From Spirochaetia bacterium (GTDB lineage: Bacteria; Spirochaetota; Leptospiria; Turneriellales; JAOUOS01), in NCBI GenBank assembly GCA_029880285.1, contig JAOUOS010000006.1, forward strand, positions 62,001 to 126,000: 64,000 nucleotides of DNA, written 5' to 3'. The position numbers and the translations under genes were made by a program. Within the stretch, counting starts at the first letter, position 1, and each line of letters opens with the position of its first letter. The notes below the pieces were generated by a model. That model was given only the letters and a program-made list of their open reading frames with translations, did no database searches and was not told where the DNA came from. This document shows positions 1-9,156 of the stretch, piece by piece.

Positions 1-153
1 CCATACCTTTATTTCTAAAACATCCTGCGGACCTATTTTATATTCTTCATTTAATTTGTATATATTTTCAGCATTTAATTCAAAAAATACAAATAGCATA
101 ATCAATGCAATAAAAATATGCTTCACTTTTTTAATATATATTGTTAATAGCAT
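1..153 (-). CDS. Polysaccharide export protein (Wza/KpsD type), N-terminal fragment
   Basis: Only the first 51 codons are in the window; the gene runs off the left edge. Reading leftward from the ATG at 153 there is a lysine-bearing n-region, a hydrophobic stretch ending near residue 26 (a Sec signal peptide), then YKIGPQDVLEIKVW at residues 38-51. That is the opening signature of the Poly_export domain found in Wza-like outer-membrane polysaccharide export proteins. The gene begins 53 bases after the stop of the beta-barrel gene on the same strand, so the two are probably co-transcribed as part of an exopolysaccharide or capsule locus continuing to the left. No lipobox cysteine is visible in the signal peptide. 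I am fairly sure of the family and cannot judge whether the gene is intact. Confidence 0.75.
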   Translation of the reverse strand, partial: MLLTIYIKKVKHIFIALIMLFVFFELNAENIYKLNEEYKIGPQDVLEIKVW

Positions 154-206
154 AATTACCAAAATTTAATCTATTATAAATTTAACAAGTTTCACTTAAA
201 ATATTC

Positions 207-1472
207 CTATAACGCCACACTTATATTGAAAAAGGCGGTATTATTTACTAAATTTCTATCTTTATCGTTTGATTTATTTTTTGTGCTATCATACTGTATT
301 GATAAAAGTATAATTCCAATGGGTTTTACGCTTAAACCAGCTCCCATTCGCTGAATTTTATCACTTCGGGCAGAAAAGTTTTTATCCAGAACTCCATAAT
401 CTCTCATTTCATAATTATAATGAACATAAAACCTGACTTTAGAAGTAAAATTAGATAGTAATTTAACTTTTAAATTCGTTGATAAATAATATGAAGCAGG
501 AGATAACTCTAATATTATATTTCCGTTATAGGGAGTGTTTACCACGCTATGATTACCTGAAAACATTAAATCTGTTTTGCCAAACAAACCAAATTTATAA
601 TCAATGCTTGTTTTAAATACATCAATCATTTCATCTGTTAAATCTTCATTATCATATTTTATCCACTGCTTACCGTATTTTAAAAGTATTTTATAAATAT
701 TTTCATCTGACCATGAAAACCCCCCGTATCCTGTATGATTTTTTGAATCGATATTACTAATATCCCGATTTTTATATTCTTCCCATAAAAATTGATATTC
801 TATCTCTAAAGCGGTTTTGGGGGAAAAATAATAAGAGATCAGACTGTTGCCAATATGTTTTTGTCTGTCAAAGATGTTGTTATGCTTGCTAAAATAATCC
901 AGATTTTCATTTGTATAATACAAACCAATCTTAGTTTTATCTGAAGTAGATTTATAGCCTATTTGCCCTTTGGCTGTATTTGTCATGCGCTTGGCCCTTA
1001 AAGGATTATCTGGAGCATCCCTTGGATCATAAGTGACTATATTTTTATTTGAACCATATACCTTAAAACCAGATGGATAATTCATATCCATTTCTACAAA
1101 GCTATTATGACTTAAAAAACTTTCTTTTTTATTCTTACTGTAAAAATGATAATCTACAAGATAACCAATATTAAAAGAAAATTCCTGCCCAAGGCTTAAT
1201 AACATACCGCCGGTTATGGTACTAATATAATCTTCTTTTTTATCTTTAATATCAAAATAAATGTTATCATTCCATTTTTCAGTAATCGAAATAGCCGGAT
1301 GAAGCTGTATAGGACCTAGTTTAAGGTTTCCTTCTGCTTTTGGCAACCTTTCGATCATTGATTCGCCATAACTAAATATCAATATGTTAAAATTAAAAAA
1401 ATATATTATTATAAATTTAACGATTTTAAATATATAAATATTATGCTTTATTTTTTTTATTATTATATGCAT
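207..1472 (-). CDS. Outer-membrane beta-barrel protein (BBP2-like)
   Basis: A 421-residue protein with a long basic, hydrophobic N-terminus (signal peptide to about residue 37). Alternating hydrophobic/polar strands rich in Tyr, Phe and Asn follow to the C-terminus. The motif around residues 66-84 (EKWNDNIYF...EDYIST) resembles the start of putative beta-barrel porin 2 proteins, which are often encoded beside Wza-like export proteins in exopolysaccharide gene clusters. The next gene on the strand here is exactly such an export protein, which supports a role in the outer-membrane step of polysaccharide secretion. The C-terminus ends in Val-Ala-Leu and not the common Phe. The barrel call is good; the link to export is inference from context. 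Confidence 0.65.
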   Translation of the reverse strand: MHIIIKKIKHNIYIFKIVKFIIIYFFNFNILIFSYGESMIERLPKAEGNLKLGPIQLHPAISITEKWNDNIYFDIKDKKEDYISTITGGMLLSLGQEFSFNIGYLVDYHFYSKNKKESFLSHNSFVEMDMNYPSGFKVYGSNKNIVTYDPRDAPDNPLRAKRMTNTAKGQIGYKSTSDKTKIGLYYTNENLDYFSKHNNIFDRQKHIGNSLISYYFSPKTALEIEYQFLWEEYKNRDISNIDSKNHTGYGGFSWSDENIYKILLKYGKQWIKYDNEDLTDEMIDVFKTSIDYKFGLFGKTDLMFSGNHSVVNTPYNGNIILELSPASYYLSTNLKVKLLSNFTSKVRFYVHYNYEMRDYGVLDKNFSARSDKIQRMGAGLSVKPIGIILLSIQYDSTKNKSNDKDRNLVNNTAFFNISVAL

Positions 1473-1627
1473 ATAAACTATTAAACAGCTTCCAATTTTA
1501 ATTAAATTAAATTACTGGTATTATTATAAATATCGATATATTTTAATAATTTTTTACTTAATTTAAATAATTTATGTCTATTTATTATATATACGTTTAG
1601 TAAGCGCACCTATTACTTATTTATTAT

Positions 1628-3793
1628 CTACATTTTAGAGGGTATATTTGACTCTCTGTGATCAAATGTCCATTGTTTAAAAAATAAATCTGTTACCCAC
1701 CTGCCATGCGCATATAAATATTTCTCATCGCTTACGCAAAATATATTTACTAAGGAACCTCTATTTCGATAAGTTCTTATTTCTCCTTTAATATTATTCC
1801 AGTTTTTTGTAATGTCTTTATCATTAAAATATGAACCCAGTATTCCATTTGAAAATTCAAAATGACCATTACCCGTATGTGTATCAAATATATCAAAGGC
1901 TCTTTCTCCGCCAGATTTAAAAGAGTATGAAATCTCGCTATAATCATATTTCTTAAGTAATTCACCGGGAATCCAATTTTCTAAAATATTATTTTCATTT
2001 TTAGAACTGAAATTTATATTTCCTCTAAAAAATGGGTAATTACCAGCGTATATATATTCAAAATCAAAACTATTTTTTACATTATTTTGAAGTTCATCTT
2101 TTAAATTAAATTTAGCATATGTCTCAAATACGTCAAATTTACCAGAAAGATTTATATTTTCAGAAGAGCTAGTAAATACTTTATTAAAATTCAAGTTCAT
2201 ATTTAATTTATTTTTCCATAAAGCCTTTAAAAACCACTCTCTATCTCTAATTTTAGATTCACGCCATCCTTCATTTAAACCTCTAATAACATTACTCTGC
2301 CATTTTTTTATTAAATAATCTTCAAGCTCTTTCAAATCAGACATATATAATTCAGAACTTATCAAACTTCCACTATGATTACCCGAAAAACAAACTATAT
2401 CATATTTAATATACTTACTTTTTGGATTACGCAAAGATTTAACAGATTCAGAAAAAGAACTTTTGAAGTTATTTAACTGCCCTTCTAAAGTTATATCTAC
2501 TAAACTTTTATTTTTCATAAATTTACTTATTAGCCTATAATTATTTTTATTAATCACTAATTCAAGATCATTAATTAAAAAAAGACTTTTCTGGTTTTTT
2601 ACAAAAGATCCATTTTCTATTTTAATATAACTTTTTATATTTCTATAGTTGTCTTTTTCTTCGGGTATACTTAAATCAACAGATAAATCTTTAATTCCAG
2701 AAATTTCAAATTCATTTATCTGAACAAGCTGACCATTAAATGAATTTTCTTTCATCTCTAACTTAATTGTTGAAGGCCAAAGATCCTTTTGATTTTTTTC
2801 ATATTGAAATGAAAAGTTATGAGTTTCAGTAGAACCTACAAAAACAGCTGAATGATAATCATTATTTTCAATATACTGAATTGAGGTATTCAACAAAGGA
2901 ACTTTAAGAATATTTATTTCATCTTCTGTTATACTAAGATTTTGTAAGCGAATATTACCCAATATTTTATAATTATTTTTTCTGCTTAAATTAACAACCT
3001 CTAAATTGCCGCTAAACATTCCGGTTTTAATTTTTTTAGGCTTGAAATACCATGAAATATTTTCTAAAGGTAGCTTGTTAAATTCTAACTGATAAATATT
3101 TTCAAACCATATAAAATCACCCGAATTATTTATCTCTGGAATAATTTTTATATTTCCATTACCCCAAAGACTATCATTATAAGCCAAACTAATTTGGTTT
3201 GTTTCTTGATTTTTTATTATTTTTACAATAACATTAGAAATTTCCCAACTTTCTTTTTCATAGCCTTTCGACTCATATTTTAACAAGAATTTCGCATTAT
3301 TAAAGATAATTTCAAAATTATGGTATTCATTTAACCAAAAACTGATTTGTTTAAGTAGAATATCTGATAGTTTTGAATTCTCAATCCAAACAATAAAAGT
3401 AGATTTATTAACCATAATATTTGAGTATTCTGCATAAAAATCATTAAAGCCTTGCCACTTAACGGGAATTTTAACTTCTGATGCTTCTAAAAATGTCTTA
3501 TTTTTGCTAAAATCAATTGAGTTAGATATTTTTAAACCATATATTACTATATCTCCGTAAAAACTAGTTGAAAACCCGTCATAAGAAACAGCTAAATCGC
3601 TAGCAGCCAGTAACTTATTAATTTTTCTTTCAATATCATTTTTATCAACATATAAAGAAAATAAAATTTCAGGTAAACTAATTAAAAACGTTATAATAAA
3701 TAATAATATTATTATAATTGCTGTCGTGTTTTTTTTAACAGTAATGATGCTTTTCTTTATAAAAGGAATTAAAAAACCTAAGTTTTTTATCAT
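1628..3793 (-). CDS. AsmA/YhdP-like membrane-anchored envelope protein
   Basis: About 721 residues with one strongly hydrophobic helix near residues 23-47, then a long periplasmic part rich in beta-strand-forming residues. The segment just after the anchor (a helix, then SYDGFSTSFYGDIVIYGLKIS) is typical of AsmA-superfamily proteins such as AsmA, YhdP and TamB, which form lipid-transporting bridges between inner and outer membrane. I see no named motif that fixes the subfamily, so this is a fold-level call. The ATG at 3793 lies one base past the stop of the transketolase half-gene. A TTG at 3820 in the same frame would overlap it and is the less likely start. The tight spacing implies translational coupling. 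Confidence 0.5.
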   Translation of the reverse strand: MIKNLGFLIPFIKKSIITVKKNTTAIIIILLFIITFLISLPEILFSLYVDKNDIERKINKLLAASDLAVSYDGFSTSFYGDIVIYGLKISNSIDFSKNKTFLEASEVKIPVKWQGFNDFYAEYSNIMVNKSTFIVWIENSKLSDILLKQISFWLNEYHNFEIIFNNAKFLLKYESKGYEKESWEISNVIVKIIKNQETNQISLAYNDSLWGNGNIKIIPEINNSGDFIWFENIYQLEFNKLPLENISWYFKPKKIKTGMFSGNLEVVNLSRKNNYKILGNIRLQNLSITEDEINILKVPLLNTSIQYIENNDYHSAVFVGSTETHNFSFQYEKNQKDLWPSTIKLEMKENSFNGQLVQINEFEISGIKDLSVDLSIPEEKDNYRNIKSYIKIENGSFVKNQKSLFLINDLELVINKNNYRLISKFMKNKSLVDITLEGQLNNFKSSFSESVKSLRNPKSKYIKYDIVCFSGNHSGSLISSELYMSDLKELEDYLIKKWQSNVIRGLNEGWRESKIRDREWFLKALWKNKLNMNLNFNKVFTSSSENINLSGKFDVFETYAKFNLKDELQNNVKNSFDFEYIYAGNYPFFRGNINFSSKNENNILENWIPGELLKKYDYSEISYSFKSGGERAFDIFDTHTGNGHFEFSNGILGSYFNDKDITKNWNNIKGEIRTYRNRGSLVNIFCVSDEKYLYAHGRWVTDLFFKQWTFDHRESNIPSKM

Positions 3794-3794
3794 C

Positions 3795-4754
3795 TCATTT
3801 TTCAGACACAACTTTTTCAAAGAGTTTTTTTGAAGATAAGCCGTAATAATCCATTAATTCGTTTATTTTACCAGACTGGCCAAAACTGTCTAAAATACCT
3901 ATTCTTTTGAGTTTTACCGGATTATTTTCACTTAAAATTTCACTTACAGCAGATCCAAATCCCCCGTGAATATTATGCTCTTCAAAAGTATATATTTTTT
4001 CAACTTTTTTAGAAATGTTAATTATAGTTTCTATGTCTATTGGTTTTATAGTATGAAAATCTACTACCCATGGTCTAATTCCATTTTTTTGTTCTAAAAG
4101 ACGGGCAGCCTTCCATGATTCACTTACCATTATACCGGTAGAAAAAAAAGCTATTTTTTCGCCCTCTTGAATAATATTTGCTTTACCAATTTCAAAAGGT
4201 GTTTCTTTATCATAAATCATATCAATACCGGGTCTTCCTAATCGAATATATACCGGACCATTTTTTTCTACAGCGGCAAAAACCGCGTTATATGCCTGCC
4301 AATAATCAGCAGGAACAAGAACTGTCATTTCAGGAATACAGCGGGTAATCGCGATATCTTCAATAATTTGATGGCTGGCCCCATCTTCACCAAGTGTAAT
4401 ACCAGCATGTGTGCCGGCAATTTTTACATTTAATTTAGGATATGCTATTGAGTTTCTAAGAACTTCCCATGCTCTGCCTGTTGCGAACATGGCAAAGCTA
4501 GAGGTTGCGGGTATAAGACCCGTACTGGCTAACCCAGCGGCATGCCCAAGCATATTTTGCTCAGCGACCCCAAAATTAAAAAATCTTTCAGGATATTTTT
4601 TAGCGAAAGTACTTGTTTTAGTAGAATTAGATAAATCAGCATCAAGAACAACTAATTTGCTGTTTTTTTCACCCAAATCGGCTAGAGCCTGACCATATCC
4701 ATCTCTTGTAGCTTTTTTTTCAATATTATTAGACAAAGGATCATTTATTAACAT
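3795..4754 (-). CDS. Transketolase, C-terminal subunit
   Basis: At 319 residues it matches the second half of transketolase and DXP synthase: a pyrimidine-binding domain (about 10-175) and a C-terminal domain (about 190-315). The catalytic glutamate sits in FNFGVAEQNM (Glu65), and GEDGASHQ (His128) is the conserved active-site loop. The N-terminal thiamine-diphosphate-binding half, which split transketolases normally encode just upstream, is not here; the upstream gene is a J-domain protein. The product should therefore pair with an N-terminal subunit encoded elsewhere, acting in the non-oxidative pentose phosphate pathway. It is followed at one base by the AsmA-like gene. Confidence 0.88.
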   Translation of the reverse strand: MLINDPLSNNIEKKATRDGYGQALADLGEKNSKLVVLDADLSNSTKTSTFAKKYPERFFNFGVAEQNMLGHAAGLASTGLIPATSSFAMFATGRAWEVLRNSIAYPKLNVKIAGTHAGITLGEDGASHQIIEDIAITRCIPEMTVLVPADYWQAYNAVFAAVEKNGPVYIRLGRPGIDMIYDKETPFEIGKANIIQEGEKIAFFSTGIMVSESWKAARLLEQKNGIRPWVVDFHTIKPIDIETIINISKKVEKIYTFEEHNIHGGFGSAVSEILSENNPVKLKRIGILDSFGQSGKINELMDYYGLSSKKLFEKVVSEK

Positions 4755-4802
4755 ATGGTAATTTTTTTATTATCAAACACACCGTCAGTATTTTTTCGAC
4801 TA

Positions 4803-5456
4803 TTATTTGACTTTTGTCTGTAAAAAATTCAGCCACTTTTCAGGCGAATCTAGTATAGAAACCCCGGGAAAAGAAATTTTTTTATCTTCTTTTTCATTTT
4901 CAATTAGTAAAATTAATATTTTTTTTATGTTTTCATAAATAGGTGTTAATTTTTCAATTTTTTTTCTTTTTAACAAAGAATCCCAAACCCATAAACTATC
5001 AGGATATTTTTCAATAACTAAAGTATAATAATGGTAAGCTCTTTCAAAATTAGAAAGAATTTCAACCGCGGCTTTTAATTTATTTTCAGGCTTTATTTTC
5101 TTTTTATAATACTTATAAAATCCTTTATGAAAATACATATGCGCTTGTTTATAGTATGAATACCCAGGATCTTTTGGCAAATCTGGCAGATTTTTATCAT
5201 CATTTATATCTTTAGATTTTTTAATATTCGTTTTCTTTGATAAAATAGGATCATTAATAAGTGATTTATACGCGTGATTAATTAAAACCATTTTTTCTTG
5301 ATAATAGAGTCTGCTTTTTTCTTCATGTAAATCTGGATGATATTTTTTAACTTTTTTACGATACGCCTTTTTTATATCAACAATAGAGGCATCTACATTT
5401 AAATCTAAAATGTCTAAATATAATTTTTTATTTATATTATGATCTTTATTTTTCAC
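4803..5456 (-). CDS. J-domain (DnaJ-like) protein with TPR-like region
   Basis: The 217-residue protein starts with a GTG codon. Residues 12-66 form a J domain with the diagnostic HPD tripeptide at 40-42, the site that stimulates DnaK ATPase activity. The Gly/Phe-rich and zinc-finger regions of true DnaJ are absent. After a lysine-rich linker, residues about 105-175 contain paired helices with aromatic spacing (AYHYYTLVIEKYPDSLWVW) like a tetratricopeptide repeat. It is best called a specialised co-chaperone; its client is unknown. It is the first gene of the leftward run with the transketolase half-gene, and a divergent promoter region (5457-5535) separates it from the membrane-protein gene. 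Confidence 0.8.
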   Translation of the reverse strand: MKNKDHNINKKLYLDILDLNVDASIVDIKKAYRKKVKKYHPDLHEEKSRLYYQEKMVLINHAYKSLINDPILSKKTNIKKSKDINDDKNLPDLPKDPGYSYYKQAHMYFHKGFYKYYKKKIKPENKLKAAVEILSNFERAYHYYTLVIEKYPDSLWVWDSLLKRKKIEKLTPIYENIKKILILLIENEKEDKKISFPGVSILDSPEKWLNFLQTKVK

Positions 5457-5535
5457 AAAAATATCTTAATGAATTTTTTATACCTAAAAAGGTTTTTTTC
5501 TTTCAAGTTCAAGCCTTTTTTAAAAAGAGTTAAAA

Positions 5536-7068
5536 ATGCTAAGAAAAAGAAAATTATTTTACAATAAAAGATTAAAATTATCAGATATTACTGAATTATT
5601 TTTTATTTTAGCAATACTATTTATACTAGCATTTATAATTATTTTTTGGAAGGGTCAATATAAAATCAATAAAAACCAGACACATGAAGTATTTGAAATA
5701 ACAAATTTTAGATCAGAAAAAACTATTTCAATCTTAGATTTAACTAAAAATAAATTTCCCAATTGGTTTCAAAATAATGAACTTTATGCAGATATACCAG
5801 ATTATATAAATAAAAATCTATCTATACCAAATTTTACGCATACTTTAAAAAAGTATAAAAATTGTACTAATCTTTTATTAATAAAAGAAGGTAAAGAACC
5901 AAATTTCTTAGTGATGTATTTTCCATGGCGTAACAAGCAAAGCTTTCAAAGTATTTATACCGGGTTAACATTGGCCGAAAATTTACAAAACCATAAATTA
6001 AAAAATTCAATAGCAATAATTTTGTATGACGCGCAATCAGAAAATAATTGCATTAATAATTTGTTTAATGAATTACATAATAATATTTTTATTAATACTG
6101 CAGCAGTAATTAACTTTATACCTTCAGATAAAAAAGAACTAGAAATAACAGGGATTAACGGTAAATCTAGCTCTATTAACTGGTTAAATATCTTCAGTGA
6201 TTTTAATATACCTAGCTTAAAATCGCAAATATCATTGGCTGCTTATCCTTTTTTAACAAATATTCAAAGTTTTTTTATTGAAAAAAATATTCCAGCTATT
6301 AGTTTAATATCTACTGTAAAAGTATCAGAAAAAAAATATTTTTTAAAAAATAGCTATACCCAAGAATTATATGAAGCTGTATTAAATTTTGACAAAAATC
6401 AAAATATGAATATGAATAACAATGGCTTTTGGTTAAATAAAAACAACTCTACAAAATACTGGCCAATATTAATTTTTCATATTCTTGGATTATTGGTAAT
6501 TATAATATTATATTTAGAAAGATTTAATAATAAAAACGAAAGATTTTTTCCTTTTCAAGGTTTTCTTTCTGCCGTATATTTTTCTTTAATAGCTTTTATA
6601 TTAATATACGCATTAAAAATATATTTACTATTTTGTGTAAATTCACTTTTTAATTTAATATTTTTGATATCAATTACTTCGATAATGATCTTTTCAATTA
6701 TTAAATTTGAAGAAAAAGCTTTTATTATTAAAAATAATTCGATATCGTCTCATTCTATATATATGGGTGTTTTAATAGGTATTAGTTATTCTAATGTTAT
6801 ACTCTTTTTAATATTAGTCCCCTCTGCTTTTTTGCTTAAATCAGTAAAATATGAAAAGGGAATAAAATATTTTCTATTAACTTTCTTCTCACTACTTATA
6901 CCATTATATTTTATTTTTGTCAATAGCTCTTACTCATTAAGCGAAGTATTGTCTGCGAGCTTTATAATTAATAGAATATTTACAGATTTTTTGAATACCG
7001 CTTATTTTTCTTTTTATGCAGGTTCTTTAATGTCTCTTATTAAACATGAAAAACGCGCAGAATACTAG
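5536..7068 (+). CDS. Polytopic membrane protein with extracytoplasmic Gaa1/M28-like domain
   Basis: The 510-residue protein has one N-terminal transmembrane helix (about 19-38), a soluble extracytoplasmic part (about 40-310) and roughly six C-terminal helices (about 314-505). The soluble part contains a stretch (LVMYFPWRNKQ...GLTLAENL...NSIAIILYDAQ) that reads like the core strand-helix-strand of M28-type aminopeptidases and the eukaryotic GPI transamidase subunit Gaa1, and the overall topology is also Gaa1-like. I cannot pick out a complete zinc-ligand set, so enzymatic activity is doubtful. The gene overlaps the following oxidoreductase by 23 bases. The similarity is pattern recognition only, with moderate-to-low certainty. 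Confidence 0.45.
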   Translation: MLRKRKLFYNKRLKLSDITELFFILAILFILAFIIIFWKGQYKINKNQTHEVFEITNFRSEKTISILDLTKNKFPNWFQNNELYADIPDYINKNLSIPNFTHTLKKYKNCTNLLLIKEGKEPNFLVMYFPWRNKQSFQSIYTGLTLAENLQNHKLKNSIAIILYDAQSENNCINNLFNELHNNIFINTAAVINFIPSDKKELEITGINGKSSSINWLNIFSDFNIPSLKSQISLAAYPFLTNIQSFFIEKNIPAISLISTVKVSEKKYFLKNSYTQELYEAVLNFDKNQNMNMNNNGFWLNKNNSTKYWPILIFHILGLLVIIILYLERFNNKNERFFPFQGFLSAVYFSLIAFILIYALKIYLLFCVNSLFNLIFLISITSIMIFSIIKFEEKAFIIKNNSISSHSIYMGVLIGISYSNVILFLILVPSAFLLKSVKYEKGIKYFLLTFFSLLIPLYFIFVNSSYSLSEVLSASFIINRIFTDFLNTAYFSFYAGSLMSLIKHEKRAEY

Positions 7069-8068
7069 AAAAAATATTTCTGTTATAGGAACCGGTAGAA
7101 TTGCCTTTTTGCTTGAAGAAGACAAACTACGTTACAAGCCATGCACTCATATAGGTGCATTATGTAATCTAAAAAACAAGGGCTATCAAATAGAGTTTAA
7201 CAATCTTTGCGATATCAATACTGAAAAGCTTACCAAATTAAAAAATTATCTCATAAAAGAAAATATATCTGTTCAAAACACAACTTTTACAGATAATTTT
7301 GAAGATATTTTTAATCAAATTAATACAGATATATTGATTATTTCTTCAACAACCAACACGCATAGTAACATACTTCAAACCGCAATGGTAAAAAATATAC
7401 CTCATATTATTGTTGAAAAACCTATTGTTATGAATAAAGAGCATGTAAAACAAATTCGAAAATTATCAAAAGAATCTAAGTCTAAAATATGGATTAATTA
7501 CGAACGAAGGTTTCATCCGGTTTACAATAAAATTTTAAAAATAATAGAAGAAAACCAATTAGGTCATGTTTATCATTATAGGGGAATTTTAGCTTCAAAA
7601 GCAAGTGAGCTTTTTATTAAAAATCAAACTGAGGGACTTTTACTTCATGATACTACCCATATTTTAGACTTGGCATTTTATTTATTTGGCCGCGGTAAAT
7701 TGCTAAATATACTAAAGAAAACAAAAAAAGAAAACACTCATTCACTTAACCTTTTACATGCCAAAAAAAATATTACGGGGCAAATACTAACTATAAGAAA
7801 AGCAAATTTTTTTCATTTAGAGATGGATATATTTTTTGAAAGAGGAAGAATACGAGCAGGCAATGGATTTTTTATTATTGAAAAATCAAAAAATAGTAAA
7901 TATTATTCAAACTTTCAGAGCTTAAAAGAAGAATTTAGTTCTACAGGTATTATAAAGTCTGTGAAAGAAAATCCATTTATACGACTTTATGAGAACGTAT
8001 TATTAGATAAAGAACCTGAAAATATACTTGAAGATTCTCTTTGTAATGTAGATATACTTTTAAGCTAA
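7046..8068 (+). CDS. Gfo/Idh/MocA family NAD(P)-dependent oxidoreductase
   Basis: A 340-residue protein with an N-terminal Rossmann fold (ISVIGTGRIAF, residues 11-21) and the family signature EKP at 124-126, where the lysine contacts cofactor and substrate. A second conserved block contains HDTTHILDLA, with histidines in the position of the catalytic His of sugar dehydrogenases. Members usually oxidise or reduce sugars, amino sugars or inositols; the substrate cannot be read from sequence. The start lies inside the end of the preceding membrane-protein gene, implying coupled translation, and the end overlaps the convergent pheA by four bases. Confidence 0.85.
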   Translation: MKNAQNTRKNISVIGTGRIAFLLEEDKLRYKPCTHIGALCNLKNKGYQIEFNNLCDINTEKLTKLKNYLIKENISVQNTTFTDNFEDIFNQINTDILIISSTTNTHSNILQTAMVKNIPHIIVEKPIVMNKEHVKQIRKLSKESKSKIWINYERRFHPVYNKILKIIEENQLGHVYHYRGILASKASELFIKNQTEGLLLHDTTHILDLAFYLFGRGKLLNILKKTKKENTHSLNLLHAKKNITGQILTIRKANFFHLEMDIFFERGRIRAGNGFFIIEKSKNSKYYSNFQSLKEEFSSTGIIKSVKENPFIRLYENVLLDKEPENILEDSLCNVDILLS

Positions 8069-9153
8069 GTTACATCTATAGGGTACGAGCCTAAGATTTT
8101 AAAAGAAGTTGATACTTTTTTAATTTTATCAAGCGCGTCTTTTATTTTTTTATCTTCTGTATGACCTATCATATCTAAATAAAAAATATAGTTCCATAAT
8201 TCTTTATTCATAGGACGCGATTCAATACAGGTAAGATTAATGCCGGCAGAAAATATAGGCTCTAAAGCTCTATATAGAGAACCTGCTTCATGAGGCAGGG
8301 TAAACATAATAGAAGTTCTGTCATTACCTGAAGGCAAAGCTGCTTGATTGCCTATTATAACAAAACGGGTTAAATTTTTTTTGTTATCTTCGATATTTTC
8401 ACGCAATACGGGTACATTAAAAATTTTAGCCGCGGTTAAAGATGAAATAGCCGCTTCTTTCGAATTCTTGTTTTTTGTAATAAATTCTACCGCTTTTGAG
8501 GTAGAAGTAGTTTCTATAAATTTTACAGAGGGAAGATTTTTTGATATCCATTTTCTGCATTGCCCATAGGCTTGTTTATGTGTAAAAATAGTCTCGATTT
8601 CTGATAATTCTTTCGCGTAACTTATAAGATTTTGTCTAATTAATAAATTAATTTCTGCGTATATTTGCAAATCGTAATCGATAAAGGAGTCTAAGGTAGA
8701 ATTTACTATTCCTTCAATAGAATTTTCAATAGGCAAAATTCCATACTGAACTTTTTTACTTTCAACAGCTGAAAAAATTTCTTCAACATCATCAATAGGA
8801 ACTAGCTCTAAACTGTTACCAAATTTCTTAATAGCCGCATGATGCGTAAAAGTACCCGCCGGACCAAGATATGCTATTTTTAAAGATCCCTCTAGCTTTA
8901 AAGCGGCACTCATAATTTCTTTAAAAATATTATTTAATGACTCATTATCTAAAATTCCTTTATTAAGTTTCTTTATTTTTAAATAAACTTCCTGCTCTCT
9001 TTCAGGACAATATAAAACAGAATTTCCCTCTTTCTTTTTTTCAGCTATCTCTCTTGCTGTTTTGGCCCTCTCTGATAATAAATTGATAATTTCTTTATCG
9101 ATTTCATCTATTCTGGTTCTTAAATCAGATAATGATTTTAATATATCTTTCAT
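8065..9153 (-). CDS. pheA: Bifunctional chorismate mutase / prephenate dehydratase (P-protein)
   Basis: The 362 residues divide into an AroQ-type chorismate mutase helix bundle (about 1-90, with LRTRIDEIDKEIINLLSERA), a prephenate dehydratase domain (about 93-270, starting IAYLGPAGTFTHHAA and containing the catalytic NLTRF motif) and a C-terminal ACT domain with ESRP that binds phenylalanine for feedback inhibition. It converts chorismate through prephenate to phenylpyruvate, the committed route to phenylalanine. It is the last gene of a long leftward series, three bases after scpB, and converges with the oxidoreductase gene. Length and motifs are typical and nothing looks damaged. Confidence 0.95.
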   Translation of the reverse strand: MKDILKSLSDLRTRIDEIDKEIINLLSERAKTAREIAEKKKEGNSVLYCPEREQEVYLKIKKLNKGILDNESLNNIFKEIMSAALKLEGSLKIAYLGPAGTFTHHAAIKKFGNSLELVPIDDVEEIFSAVESKKVQYGILPIENSIEGIVNSTLDSFIDYDLQIYAEINLLIRQNLISYAKELSEIETIFTHKQAYGQCRKWISKNLPSVKFIETTSTSKAVEFITKNKNSKEAAISSLTAAKIFNVPVLRENIEDNKKNLTRFVIIGNQAALPSGNDRTSIMFTLPHEAGSLYRALEPIFSAGINLTCIESRPMNKELWNYIFYLDMIGHTEDKKIKDALDKIKKVSTSFKILGSYPIDVT

Positions 9154-9156
9154 ACT

